From assembly GCA_032718475.1 (NCBI GenBank), contig JAUCBJ010001570.1, positions 62,001 through 126,000 on the forward strand: 64,000 nucleotides of DNA, written 5' to 3'. A program made the position numbers and the translations under genes. The notes under the pieces are model-generated. The model searched no databases and had not been told where the DNA came from. It worked only from the letters and a program-made list of their open reading frames with translations. Below, piece after piece: positions 35,640 to 47,484 of the stretch. The stretch comes from Nemertoderma westbladi. Its lineage: Eukaryota > Xenacoelomorpha > Nemertodermatida > Nemertodermatidae. Each line of letters begins with the position of its first letter. Position 1 is the stretch's first letter.

Positions 35640-38002
35640 AAAGTCGTTTAGCTGTACCAGGTGCACCGGTCGTTTAGCTGTACCAGGTGTACCGGTCGTT
35701 TAGCTGTACCAGATGTACCGGTCGGTTAGCTGTACCGGTCGTTTAGATGTTCCAGTGTACCGGTGGTTTAGCTGTACCAGGTGTACCCGTCGGTTAGCTG
35801 TACCAGGTGTACCGGTCGTTTAGCTGTACCAGGTGTACCGGTCGTTTAGCTGTACCAGGTGTACCGGTCGTTTAGCTGTACCAGGTGTACCGGTCGTTTA
35901 AATGTACCAGATGTACCGGTCGTTTAGCTGTACCAGGTGTACCGGTCGTTTAGCTGTACCAGGTGTACCGGTCGTTTAAATGTACCAGATGTACCGGTCG
36001 TTTAGCTGTACCAGGTGTACCGGTCGTTTAGCTGTACCAGGTGTACCGGTCGTTTAAATGTACCAGATGTACCGGTCGTTTAACTGTACCAGGTGTACCC
36101 GTCGGTTAGCTGTACCGGTCGTTTAACTGTACCAGGTGTACCGGTCGTTTAACTGTACCAAGTGTACCGGTCGTTTAAATGTACCAGATGTACCGGTCGT
36201 TTAGCTGTACCAGGTGTACCGGTCGTTTAGCTGTACCAGGTGTACCGGTCGTTTAGCTGTACCAGGTGTACCGGTCGTTTAGCTGTACCAGGTGTACCGG
36301 TCGTTTAGCTGTACCAGGTGTACCCGTCGGTTAGCTGTACCGGTCGTTTAACTGTACCAGGTGTACCGGTCGTTTAGCTGTACCAGGTGTACCGGTCGTT
36401 TAGCTGTACCAGGTGTACCGGTCGTTTAGCTGTACCAGGTGTACCGGTCGTTTAACTGTACCAGGTGTACCGGTCGTTTAGCTGTACCAGGTGTACCGGT
36501 CGTTTAGCTGTACCAGGTTGACCGGTCGTTTAGCTGTACCAGGTGTACCGGTCGTTTAGCTGTACCAGGTGTACCGGTCGTTTAGCTGTACCAGGTGTAC
36601 CGGTCGTTTAAATGTACCAGATGTACCGGTCGTTTAGCTGTACTAGGTGTACCGGTCGTTTAGCTGTACCAGGTGTACCCGTCGGTTAGCTGTACCGGTC
36701 GTTTAGCTGTACCAGGTGTACCGGTCGTTTAACTGTACCAGGTGTACCCGTCGGTTAGCTGTACCGGTCGTTTAGCTGTACCAGGTGTACCGGTCGTTTA
36801 GCTGTACCAGGTGTACCGGTCGTTTAGCTGTACCAGGTGTACCGGTCGTTTAGCTGTACCAGGTGTACCGGTCGTTTAGCTGTACCAGGTGTACCGGTCG
36901 TTTAGCTGTACCGGTCGTTTAGCTGTACCAGGTGTACCCGTCGGTTAGCTGTACCGGTTGTTTAGCTGTACCAGGTGTACCGGTCGTTTAACTGTACCAG
37001 GTGTACCCGTCGGTTAGCTGTACCGGTCGTTTAGCTGTACCAGGTGTACCGGTCGTTTAACTGTACCAGGTGTACCCGTCGGTTAGCTGTACCGGTCGTT
37101 TAGCTGTACCAGGTGTACCGGTCGTTTAGCTGTACCGGTCGTTTAGCTGTACCAGGTGTACCGGTCGTTTAGCTGTACCAGGTGTACCGGTCGTTTAGCT
37201 GTACCAGGTGTACCGGTCGTTTAGCTGTACCAGGTGTACCCGTCGTTTAAATGTACCGGATGTACCGGTCGTTTAGCTGTACTAGGTGTACCCGTCGTTT
37301 AACTGTACCAGGTGTACCGGTCGTTTAGCTGTACTAGGTGTACCGGTCGTTTAAATGTACCAGATGTACCGGTCGTTTAGCTGTACCAGGTGTACCGGTC
37401 GTTTAAATGTACCAGATGTACCGGTCGTTTAGCTGTACCAGGTGTACCGGTCGTTTAGCTGTACCAGGTGTACCGGTCGTTTAGCTGCACCAGGTGTACC
37501 GGTCGTTTAAATGTACCGGATGTACCGGTCGTTTAGCTGTACTAGGTGTACCGGTCGTTTAGCTGTACCAGGTGTACCGGTCGTTTAGCTGCTGTACCGG
37601 TCGTTTAGCTGTACCAGGTGTACCGGTCGTTTAAATGTACCAGGTGTACCGGTCGTTTAGCTGCTGTACCGGTCGTTTAGCTGTACCAGGTGTACCGGTC
37701 GTTTAGCTGTACCAGGTGTACCGGTCGTTTAGCTGCTGTACCGGTCGTTTAGCTGTACCAGGTGTACCGGTCGTTTAGCTGTACCAGGTGTACCGGTCGT
37801 TTAGCTGTACCAGGTGTACCGGTCGTTTAGCTGTACCAGGTGTACCGGTCGTTTAGCTGCTGTACCGGTCGTTTAGCTGTACCAGGTGTACCGGTCGTTT
37901 AGCTGTACCAGATGTACCGGTCGTTTAGCTGTACCAGGTGTACCGGTCGTTTAGCTGTACTAGGTGTACCGGTCGTTTAGCTGCTGTACCGGTCGTTTAG
38001 CT
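35640..38002. repeat. 26-bp satellite, about 90 units
   Basis: Unit TAGCTGTACCAGGTGTACCG plus GTCGTT, 26 bp. Variants: TAAATGTACCAGATG, CCCGTCGG for CCGGTCG, and shortened 17-bp units lacking CAGGTGTAC. The short units recur every few copies and a TAGCTGCTG variant appears after 37590, which points to higher-order duplication. Confidence 0.97.
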
Positions 38003-38279
38003 GTCTCGCTGGCTAACTCGTATGTTATGTGCTATGAATGCTACTGGATTACTACTCGACGTATAAACATTTAATTTATTTATCTTACAACCCAGTGCAT
38101 TAGATATGCACGAACAACATAGTAGTTACATAATATTTCCATTTCCGAATAAAATTATTTGCTTACGGTAATATTTATTTAATTTTATATAAAAATTACA
38201 TAGATAGAATCCCCATATACAATTCTAATAAAATCTTTAATTCGTTTAAGAGATTTATATTAATTGAAACTTGTTAACT

Positions 38280-38579
38280 TTATTGTATATTACACGCAAT
38301 CTCATTAAATGTTAAAGAACAACTCCCTAACCTCTGTGGCATAGCGTTGGCTACCGATGTCGTTATTACACCTCTCTCGAAGCAGATGTCAGTGAATGAT
38401 TCCGTGATTTCATAGGCCTTCGGAACATCGATGTTGAGGTCGGCAAGGTCTTTGTAGATTCTATCGAACCCTTTGTTAACCTGATCCCTGGTTATAACGG
38501 AACCCTCCAGATAAAGTAGTAAGTCGGCCATCTTAAGGCAGCATTCTCGGACACCTTCTACCAGCACCATGTAGATAAT
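38280..38579 (-). CDS. PDCD4: PDCD4 homologue, last coding exon (end of second MA3 domain)
   Basis: PDCD4 is a translation inhibitor whose two MA3 domains bind the helicase eIF4A. This exon opens after CTTTACACTTAG|ATT and encodes 99 residues to a TAA at 38282-38280: IIYMVLVEGVRECCLKMADL..., SVITRDQVNKGFDRIYKDLA, then DLNIDVPKAYEITESFTDIC and FERGVITT. The DLNIDVPKAYE loop corresponds to the acidic eIF4A-contact loop of the C-terminal MA3 domain. The tail after MPQR is short and lacks the basic end of the vertebrate protein. The frame joins exactly (phase 0) with the exon at 44983-45117 across a 6.4-kb intron filled by a satellite. Nearest downstream sequence is the 26-bp satellite. Confidence 0.92.
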   Translation of the reverse strand: MIYMVLVEGVRECCLKMADLLLYLEGSVITRDQVNKGFDRIYKDLADLNIDVPKAYEITESFTDICFERGVITTSVANAMPQRLGSCSLTFNEIACNIQ

Positions 38580-38639
38580 CTAAGTGTAAAGAGGTACTTA
38601 GGTAACGAACTTGATACACCACCTAGTGGTTGATTAGGT

Positions 38640-40474
38640 ACTACTTGATATACCTCATAGAGGTTGAATAGGTAGTACTTGATACACTGCCTACTGGTTT
38701 TAAGTAACTTAGCTGGATACACCACCTAGCGGTTGAGGTAGTACTTGATACACTGCCTACTGGTTTTAAGTAACTTAGCTTGATACACCACCTAGACGGT
38801 TGAGGTAGTACTTGATACAATGCCTACTGGTTTTAAGTAACTTAGCTTGATACACCACCTAGACGGTTGAGGTAGTACTTGATACACTGCCTACTGATTT
38901 TAAGTAACTTATCTTGATACACCACCTAGCGGTTGAGGTAGTACTTGATACACTGCCTACTGATTTTAAGTAACTTATCTTGATACACCACCTAGCGGTT
39001 GAGGTAGTACTTGATACAATGCCTACTGGTTTTAAGTAACTTAGCTTGATACACCACCTAGCGGTTGAGGTAGTACTTGATACACTGCCTACTGGTTTTA
39101 AGTAACTTAGCTTGATACACCACCTAGCGGTTGAGGTAGTACTTGATACACTGCCTACTGGTTTTAAGTAACTTAGCTTGATACACCACCTAGCGTTTGA
39201 GGTGGTACTTGATACACTGCCTACTGGTTTTAAGTAACTTAGCTTGATACACCACCTAGCGTTTGAGGTGGTACTTGATACACTGCCTACTGGTTTTAAG
39301 TAACTTAGCTAGATACACCACCTAGCGGTTGAGGTAGTACTTGATACACTGCCTACTGGTTTTAAGTAACTTAGCTTGATACACCACCTAGCGGTTGAGG
39401 TAGTACTTGATACACTGTCTACTGGTTTTAAGTAACTTAGCTAGATACACCACCTAGCGGTTGAGGTAGTACTTGATACACTGCCTACTGGTTTTAAGTA
39501 ACTTAGCTAGATACACCACCTAGCGGTTGAGGTGGTACTTGATACACTGCCTACTGGTTTTAAGTAACTTAGCTAGATACACCACCTAGCGGTTGAGGTA
39601 GTACTTGATACACTGCCTACTGGTTTTAAGTAACTTAGCTAGATACACCACCTAGCGGTTGAGGTAGTACTTGATACACTGCCTACTGGTTTTAAGTAAC
39701 TTAGCTTGATACACCACCTAGACGGTTGAGGTAGTACTTGATACACTTCCTACTGGTTTTATGTAACTTAGCTTGATACACTACCTAGCGGTTGAGGTAG
39801 TACTTGATACACTGCCTACTGGTTTTAAGTATCTTAGCTTGATACACCACCTAGACGGTTGAGGTAGTACTTGATACACTGCCTACTGGTTTTAAGTAAC
39901 TTAGCTTGATACACCACCTAGCGGTTGAGGTAGTACTTGATACACTGCCTACTGGTTTTAAGTATCTTAGCTTGATACACCACCTAGACGGTTGAGGTAG
40001 TACTTGATACACTTTCTACTGGTTTTAAGTAACTTAGCTTGATACACCACCTAGACGGTTGAGGTAGTACTTGATACACTGCCTACTGGTTTTAAGTAAC
40101 TTATCTTGATACCCCACCTAGCGGTTGAGGTAGTACTTGATACACTGCCTACTGGTTTTAAGTAACTTATCTTGATACACCACCTAGCGTTTGAGGTAGT
40201 ACTTGATACACTGCCTACTGGTTTTAAGTAACTTAGCTTGATACACCACCTAGCGGTTGAGGTAGTACTTGATACAATGCCTACTGATTTTAAGTAACTT
40301 ATCTTGATACACCACCTAGCGGTTGAGGTAGTACTTGATACACTGCCTACTGGTTTTAAGTAACTTAGCTTGATACACCACCTAGACGGTTGAGGTAGTA
40401 CTTGATACACTGCCTACTGGTTTTAAGTAACTTATCTTGATACACCACCTAGCGGTTGAGGTAGTACTTGATAC
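38640..40474 (-). repeat. Intronic 66-bp satellite of PDCD4, block 1
   Basis: Unit about 66 bp; on the gene strand it holds AGGTGGTGTATCAAGCTAAG, TTACTTAAAACCAGTAGGCA and GTGTATCAAGTACTACCTCA. The first part copies the end of the upstream exon plus the intron start (GTGTATCAA|GTAAGTTAC at 44983), with one extra base that removes the GT. The two TGTATCAAG half-units suggest an older ~33-bp period. The array is split by a hAT-like insertion and continues from 41672. Confidence 0.95.
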
Positions 40475-40633
40475 TAGGGATGCGACAGAGCTAAAATTTC
40501 ATCCGGAGCCGGAGCCCGGAGTTTCCTCCGGATTACAATATGAGATCCGGCCGGAGACGGAGCCGGAGCCGGAGTTTGGTGATTGATAATTCCAGTGTAT
40601 TATTATAGTAGACATAAACAGATATGTATCCAT

Positions 40634-40888
40634 GAGACATGGGGGGGGGGGGGTGGATTTGATGCAATTTCTTACGCGGCGAATTAATATCTCGCCTCAA
40701 TGTTAAATTATCAATAAAGGGAAATGAGCAATTTACAGTCGCATACTATTATAATCAAAACAATAAACTAACTATATTCAATATAACAGGTTACAGTTTT
40801 TTTTGGTAGTAATCAGCAGTTATTTGCGTCGATTTTCCCCTGGAGAGGGAAGGGATGAATTTCTATTGCGTCCAAAGACTCCCTGCTG
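40634..40888 (+). mobile_element. G-tailed MITE, copy 3 (nested in the hAT-like element)
   Basis: Same order as copy 1: GAGACAT plus 13 G, GCGAATTAATAT, CGCCTCAATGTTAAAT, TATTTGCGTC, CCCCTGGAGA, GATGAATTT, TATTGCGTCCA. The right end is eroded (CTCCCTGCTG) and no target duplication is visible, so this is an older copy than the two at 13.9 and 25.0 kb. Confidence 0.85.
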
Positions 40889-40941
40889 TAAAATGGTACA
40901 TAAACCAATGGGTATTGTGACGAAGCCAAAAAAACTATATT

Positions 40942-40965
40942 GGGGGGGGGGGGGGGGGGGGGGGG
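40942..40965. repeat. Poly-G run (24 G) in the hAT-like element
   Basis: Uninterrupted G homopolymer about 50 bp beyond the MITE copy. Confidence 0.95.
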
Positions 40966-41671
40966 AGTGATACTCTACCGACATCAAAACAACGCAGGAC
41001 ATTATTATGACCATCGCTAATTATGTCTATAATTTATGTCAGGTAATACGTCATAGGTCCTATAGTCGTTAGGTCCCGTGACATAATGTCCTGCGACAAT
41101 AGATCCTTAGTTACAACAGCTATGATTACTAGTAGAAAATTAATCTGTAACATGTGCTATCGAGTCTCGTTTATTGTTTTGGTTAGAATAATACCGGTCC
41201 GTCACTATATAACCTGCACCCTTCTCGACTGAAAAGACGACATGAACAGTACCAACCTGTTGTGGGTGGGGGTGGGGGTCAGTGGAATTGGGGATCTATA
41301 GACTGACGAACGAAACGAGAGTACATGTACAGTATTTAATATTTTTAATTAGGGAAGAATATTAATTGAATTAACTGAATCATTTCAATGTTTTTGTTTA
41401 AATATTTAAACAATTTCACAAGGGTGGGTGGGGGTTTATTTAGGAAACTTAAAAAAACAGGCTGTAAATTACTTAATCAGTTATTATGTTCATTACTATG
41501 ATATTTACATTATTCATACATCAGAAAAACTTATTATTTTAATTCGAATTTAAACAACATAAGCTCCGGATTGGCTCCGGGTTAATTTGCCCGGAGCCGG
41601 AACCAGAGCCGGAACTAGAAAATTGGCCCGGAGCTCCGGATTTCCGGAGCCGGAGCTCTGTCGCATCCCTA

Positions 41672-44600
41672 CTTGATACACTGCCTACTGATTTTAAGTA
41701 ACTTATCTTGATACACCACCTAGCGGTTGAGGTAGTACTTGATACACTGCCTACTGATTTTAAGTAACTTATCTTGATACACCACCTAGCGGTTGAGGTA
41801 GTACTTGATACACTGCCTACTGGTTTTAAGTAACTTAGCTTGATACACCACCTAACGGTTGAGGTAGTACTTGATACAATGCCTACTGGTTTTAAGTAAC
41901 TTATCTTGATACACCACCTAGCGGTTGAGGTAGTACTTGATACACTGCCTACTGGTTTTAAGTAACTTAGCTAGATACACCACCTAGCGGTTGAGGTAGT
42001 ACTTGATACACTGCCTACTGGTTTTAAGTAACTTATCTTGATACACCACCTAGCGGTTGAGGTAGTACTTGATACACTGCCTACTGGTTTTAAGTAACTT
42101 AGCTAGATACACCACCTAGACGGTTGAGGTAGTACTTGATACACTGCCTACTGGTTTTAAGTAACTTAGCTTGATACACCACCTAGACGGTTGAGGTAGT
42201 ACTTGATACAATGCCTACTGGTTTTAAGTAACTTAGCTTGATACACCACCTAGCGTTTGAGGTAGTACTTGATACACTAGGTTGTACTTGATACACTGCC
42301 TACTGGTTTTAAGTAACTAAGCTTGATACACCACCTAGCGGTTGAATAGGTAGTACTTGATACACTGCCTACTGATTTTAAGTAACTTATCTTGATACAC
42401 CACCTAGCGGTTGAGGTAGTACTTGATACACTGCCTACTGGTTTTAAGTAACTTAGCTAGATACACCACCTAGCGGTTGAGGTAGTACTTGATACACTGC
42501 CTACTGGTTTTAAGTATCTTAGCTTGATACACCACCTAGCGGTTGAGGTAGTACTTGATACACTGCCTACTGGTTTTAAGTAACTTATCTTGATACACCA
42601 CCTAGCGGTTGAGGTAGTACTTGATACACTGCCTACTGGTTTTAAGTAACTTAGCTAGATACACCACCTAGCGGTTGAGGTAGTACTTGATACACTGCCT
42701 ACTGGTTTTAAGTAACTTATCTTGATACACCACCTAGCGGTTGAGGTAGTACTTGATACACTGCCTACTGGTTTTAAGTATCTTAGCTTGACACACCACC
42801 TAGCGGTTGAATAGGTAGTACTTGATACACTGCCTACTGGTTTTAAGTAACTTAGCTTGATACACCACCTAGACGGTTGAGGTAGTACTTGATACAATGC
42901 CTACTGGTTTTAAGTAACTTAGCTTGATACACCACCTAGCGTTTGAGGTAGTACTTGATACACTAGGTTGTACTTGATACACTGCCTACTGGTTTTAAGT
43001 AACTTAGCTTGATACACCACCTAGCGGTTGAATAGGTAGTACTTGATACACTGCCTACTGATTTTAAGTAACTTATCTTGATACACCACCTAGCGGTTGA
43101 GGTAGTACTTGATACACTGCCTACTGGTTTTAAGTAACTTAAGCTTGATACACCACCTAGCGGTTGAGGTAGTACTTGATACACTGCCTACTGGTTTTAA
43201 GTAACTTAGCTTGATACACCACCTAGCGGTTGAATAGGTAGTACTTGATACACTGCCTACTGATTTTAAGTAACTTATCTTGATACACCACCTAGCGGTT
43301 GAGGTAGTACTTGATACACTGCCTACTGGTTTTAAGTAACTTAAGCTTGATACACCACCTAGCGGTTGAGGTAGTACTTGATACACTGCCTACTGGTTTT
43401 AAGTAACTTATCTTGATACACCACCTAGCGGTTGAGGTAGTACTTGATACACTGCCTACTGGTTTTAAGTAACTTAAGCTTGATACACCACCTAGCGGTT
43501 GAGGTAGTACTTGATACACTGCCTACTGGTTTTAAGTAACTTATCTTGATACACCACCTAGCGGTTGAGGTAGTACTTGATACACTGCCTACTGGTTTTA
43601 AGTAACTTAGCTTGATACACCACCTAGCGGTTGAATAGGTAGTACTTGATACACTGCCTACTGATTTTAAGTAACTTATCTTGATACACCACCTAGACGG
43701 TTGAGGTAGTACTTGATACACTGCCTACTGGTTTTAAGTAACTTAAGCTTGATACACCACCTAGCGGTTGAGGTAGTACTTGATACACTGCCTACTGGTT
43801 TTAAGTAACTTAGCTTGATACACCACCTAGCGGTTGAGGTAGTACTTGATACACTGCCTACTGGTTTTAAGTAACTTAGCTAGATACACCACCTAGCGGT
43901 TGAGGTAGTACTTGATACACTGCCTACTGGTTTTAAGTAACTTAAGCTTGATACACCACCTAGCGGTTGAGGTAGTACTTGATACACTGCCTACTGGTTT
44001 TAAGTAACTTAGCTGGATACACCACCTAGCGTTTGAGGTAGTACTTGATACACTGCCTACTGGTTTTAAGTAACTTAGCTTGATACACCACCTAGCGGTT
44101 GAGGTAGTACTTGATACAATGCCTACTGATTTTAAGTAACTTAGCTTGATACACCACCTAGCGTTTAAGGTGGTACTTGATACACTGCCTACTGGTTTTA
44201 AGTAACTTAGCTTGATACACCACCTAGCGGTTGAGGTAGTACTTGATACAATGCCTACTGATTTTAAGTAACTTAGCTTGATACACCACCTAGCGTTTAA
44301 GGTGGTACTTGATACACTTCCTACTGGTTTTAAGTAACTTAGCTAGATACACCACCTAGCGGTTGAGGTAGTACTTGATACAATGCCTACTGGTTTTAAG
44401 TAACTTAAGCTTGATACACCACCTAGCGGTTGAGGTAGTACTTGATACACTGCCTACTGGTTTTAAGTAACTTAGCTGGATACACCACCTAGCGTTTGAG
44501 GTAGTACTTGATACACTGCCTACTGGTTTTAAGTAACTTAGCTTGATACACCACCTAGCGGTTGAGGTAGTACTTGATACAATGCCTACTGATTTTAAGT

Positions 44601-44982
44601 AACTTAGCTTGATACACCACCTAGCGTTTAAGGTGGTACTTGATACACTGCCTACTGGTTTTAAGTAACTTAGCTTGATACACCACCTAGCGGTTGAATG
44701 GGTAGTACTTGATACACTTCCTACTGGTTTTATGTAACTTAGCTTGATACACCACCTAGCGGTTGAGGTAGTACTTGATACACTGCCTACTGGTTTTAAG
44801 TAACTTAGCTTGATACACCACCTAGCGGTTGAGGTAGTACTTGATACACTGCCTACTGGTTTTAAGTAACTTTGCTTGATACACCACCTAGCGGTTGAGG
44901 TAGTACTTGATACACTGCCTACTGGTTTTAAGTAACTTAGCTTGATACACCACCTAGCGGTTGATTAAGTAAAGTAACTTAC
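41672..44982 (-). repeat. Intronic 66-bp satellite of PDCD4, block 2
   Basis: Continuation of the 38640-40474 array up to the splice donor at 44982. Variants at the former donor position are CAAGCTAAG, CAAGATAAG and CAAGCTTAAG. The exon-proximal copy alone keeps CAA|GTAAGT. Occasional length variants (TTGAATAGGTAG, a CTAGGTTGTACTTG insertion at 42280 and 42960) recur, showing duplication of multi-unit blocks. Confidence 0.95.
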
Positions 44983-45117
44983 TTGATACACCACCTCGTG
45001 GTGGAAGTGAGGAACTTCCAATTCGGCCACGCATCTTTCGGCCTCCGCTTTATCGTTGGAAGAGAGAAACTCTTTAAGAAGCATAATAATTCGTGTCTGG
45101 AGCGCCTTACAAGCTTT
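44983..45117 (-). CDS. PDCD4: PDCD4 homologue, exon joining MA3-1 to MA3-2
   Basis: Exactly 45 codons, phase 0 at both ends: KACKALQTRIIMLLKEFLSS, NDKAEAERCVAELEVP, HFHHEVVYQ. The ELEVPHFHHE motif is a hallmark of the start of the PDCD4 C-terminal MA3 domain. The acceptor is TTTATTCTCTTTACAG and the donor CAA|GTAAGT, a near-ideal 5' splice site. The next 27 bp of the intron are echoed in each unit of the satellite that follows. Upstream (higher coordinates) 1.8 kb of intron with another boundary-derived satellite separates it from exon 46935-47144. Confidence 0.93.
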
Positions 45118-45570
45118 CTGTAAAGAGAATAAATAAGAAATTAAAATAAGATATTATGAAAGAGACAAATGAGCGACACTTTTTCAATGCTACCTTCACT
45201 ACCATCATGTAGACTGGAGGGCTGGAGGGCTGGAGGCGTACATATTTACTTAGAGATGACGGACAATATCTAATGTCGATTTGTAGAAAATTCCAAAAGT
45301 AAAATGTTTTAAGAGGAGCACAACTCATAGTTATTCAAGTTATTACTTATGGTCTAAATTTATGTAAATTAAAGAATACAGAGTCGATTTCGATTCTTTA
45401 TTCCCCTTTAATAAAGTTATATTTTTCAAATAGAAGCAGCTCAAGGAAACTGATCCCACGATAGTTTGTTGGCTTTTCCCCTTCTCTGTTTTTCATCTCT
45501 CATTCCATATCTCCTCTCGCTTTATGATTATACGCTCTTAATGCTTCTCTGGAGTTCAGCAGGTGTTACA
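45118..45570. other. Intron sequence of PDCD4
   Basis: Single-copy AT-rich intron between the 61-bp array and the acceptor of the exon at 44983-45117. Contains the phrase GTAAAATGTTTTAAGAGGAG and neighbours, also found near 30265, so a dispersed repeat of ~120 bp is shared by the two places. Confidence 0.6.
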
Positions 45571-46934
45571 CAACCTACCTGACCACCTCCAACTCCCCAT
45601 ATATTTTCCAACAAGGCATATCCGTGTTACACAACCTACCTGACCACCTCCAACTCCCCATATGTTATCCAACAAGGCATATCCGTGTTACACAACCAAC
45701 CTGACCACCTCCAACTCCCCATATGTTATCCAACAAGGCATATCCGTGTTACACAACCTACCTGACCACCTCCAACTCCCCATATATTTTCCAACAAGGC
45801 ATATCCGTGTTACACAACCTACCTGACCACCTCCAACTCCCCATATATTTTCCAACAAGGCATATCCGTGTTACACAACCTACCTGACCACCTCCAACTC
45901 CCCATATGTTATCCAACAAGGCATATCCGTGTTACACAACCTACCTGACCACCTCCAACTCCCCATATGTTATCCAACAAGGCATATCCGTGTTACACAA
46001 CCTACCTGACCACCTCCAACTCCCCATATATTTTCCAACAAGGCATATCCGTGTTACACAACCTACCTGACCACCTCCAACTCCCCATATGTTATCCAAC
46101 AAGGCATATCCGTGTTACACAACCTACCTGACCACCTCCAACTCCCCATATATTTTCCAACAAGGCATATCCGTGTTACACAACCTACCTGACCACCTCC
46201 AACTCCCCATATATTTTCCAACAAGGCATATCCGTGTTAAACAACCTACAACCCAAACCTACCTGACCACCTCCAACTCCCCATATGTTATCCAACAAGG
46301 CATATCCGTGTTACACAACCTACCTGACCACCTCCAACTCCCCATATGTTATCCAACAAGGCATATCCGTGTTACACAACCTACCTGACCACCTCCAACT
46401 CCCCATATGTTATCCAACAAGGCATATCCGTGTTACACAACCTACCTGACCACCTCCAACTCCCCCATATGTTATCCAACAAGGCATATCCGTGTTACAC
46501 AACCTACCTGACCACCTCCAACTCCCCATATGTTATCCAACAAGGCATATCCGTGTTACACAACCTACCTGACCACCTCCAACTCCCCATATGTTATCCA
46601 ACAAGGCATATCCGTGTTACACAACCTACCTGACCACCTCCAACTCCCCATATGTTATCCAACAAGGCATATCCGTGTTACACAACCTACCTGACCACCT
46701 CCAACTCCCCATATATTTTCCAACAAGGCATATCCGTGTTACACAACCTACCTGACCACCTCCAACTCCCCATATGTTATCCAACAAGGCATATCCGTGT
46801 TACACAACCTACCTGACCACCTCCAACTCCCCATATGTTATCCAACAAGGCATATCCGTGTTACACAACCTACCTGACCACCTCCAACTCCCCATATGTT
46901 ATCCAACAAGGCATATCCGTGTTACACAACCTAC
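45571..46934 (-). repeat. Intronic 61-bp satellite made of exon end plus 5' splice site, ~22 units
   Basis: On the gene strand each unit is AACACGGATATGCCTTGTTG, GATAACATATGGGGAGTTGG, AGGTGGTCAG|GTAGGTTGTG T: 50 bases identical or nearly so to the end of the exon at 46935 plus the first 11 intron bases. Almost every unit keeps the donor-like CAG|GTAGGT; one has GTTGGT (about 45695) and one is an irregular fusion (about 46235). Two variants alternate, ATAACATATG and AAAATATATG. AACAC occurs in both exon and intron at the duplication breakpoints. Confidence 0.96.
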
Positions 46935-47144
46935 CTGACCACCTCCAACTCCCCATATGTTATCCAACAAGGCATATCCGTGTTTCATTCCCAACAGCGA
47001 AGTCGCGCGATGGATTGCTTTCCTTTTGAGTCCGTCGCACGCATCGGCTGTCGTATCGGCAGAAATTCGGTCGGAGCAGGTCTGTAGGTACCTCGGCGCC
47101 AGACAGTCATCGGCAACCGCGCGCGCCATAAACTGTCCAAGAAG
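46935..47144 (-). CDS. PDCD4: PDCD4 homologue, exon for second half of MA3-1
   Basis: Exactly 70 codons, phase 0 at both ends: LLGQFMARAVADDCLAPRYL, then QTCSDRISADTTADACDGLK, KRKAIHRATSLLGMKHGY and ALLDNIWGVGGGQ. GQFMARAV and the IWG.GGG linker are strongly PDCD4-like. The acceptor is TGTTTTTACTTTACAG and the donor CAG|GTAGGT. If a downstream array donor were used instead, 61 bp or multiples would be added and the frame would reach a stop within the first unit (…GCVTRICLVG*), so only the exon-proximal donor gives the normal protein. Confidence 0.93.
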
Positions 47145-47257
47145 CTGTAAAGTAAAAACACAATCTATGCCGTTGCTATGTGTGTAGAGGGCGATAACTA
47201 CAACTCATAATCAATGTAATCAAATGATAACTTTCCGGATATTGTCTGTCTACCAAC

Positions 47258-47482
47258 CTCCGGAGCTTCTGGTGTATCGAGTACGAGATCCGGAAGGGAT
47301 TCCAGCAGATCATCGAACCCCGGCTCGATGTGGCATCGACCGAGAATCCGACTACCGAATAGGTCAGACAGCAGCACCGATATGAGTTGCCGTTGGGGGT
47401 TGTGGCGCTCCATCGATAGAGAAATAGCCATAGTTGTTACCTTGGATTTGTGTTCGGATATATTGAGAGATGAGAGCAGCAC
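47258..47482 (-). CDS. PDCD4: PDCD4 homologue, exon for first half of MA3-1
   Basis: Exactly 75 codons, phase 0: VLLSSLNISEHKSKVTTMAI, SLSMERHNPQRQLISVLLSD, LFGSRILGRCHIEPGFDDLL, ESLPDLVLDTPEAPE. LPDLVLDTPEAP is the acidic loop that, in known PDCD4, contacts eIF4A, and it is intact. The donor is GAG|GTTGGT. The acceptor is unusual: its polypyrimidine tract is a run of 16 C directly before AG (47485-47500 as G on the plus strand). The intron to the next exon is only 113 bp. Confidence 0.93.
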
Positions 47483-47484
47483 CT

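Larger units (their letters stand above)
40475..41671. mobile_element. hAT-like non-autonomous transposon (1197 bp, 8-bp TSD CTTGATAC)
   Basis: Terminal inverted repeats TAGGGATGCGACAGAGCT start at 40475 and, in reverse complement, end at 41671. The flanking duplication CTTGATAC (40467-40474, 41672-41679) fits the hAT consensus nTnnnnAn, and TAGGGATG-type ends are typical of that superfamily. Subterminal regions on both sides are packed with CCGGAG/CTCCGG words (40500-40575, 41565-41655). Inside lie a third copy of the G-tailed MITE and a 24-G run. It has no transposase. Confidence 0.95.

Noticed and set aside
38640-44976. Retrotransposon or gene frames in the 66-bp satellite (VGSVSSTTSTARWCIKISYL)
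   Set aside because: Periodic translations of the repeat; the 66-bp unit is 22 codons long, so frames stay open by arithmetic.
46089-47187. Plus-strand ORFs (CYTTYLTTSNSPY repeats and others)
   Set aside because: Antisense translations of the 61-bp satellite and of a PDCD4 exon.
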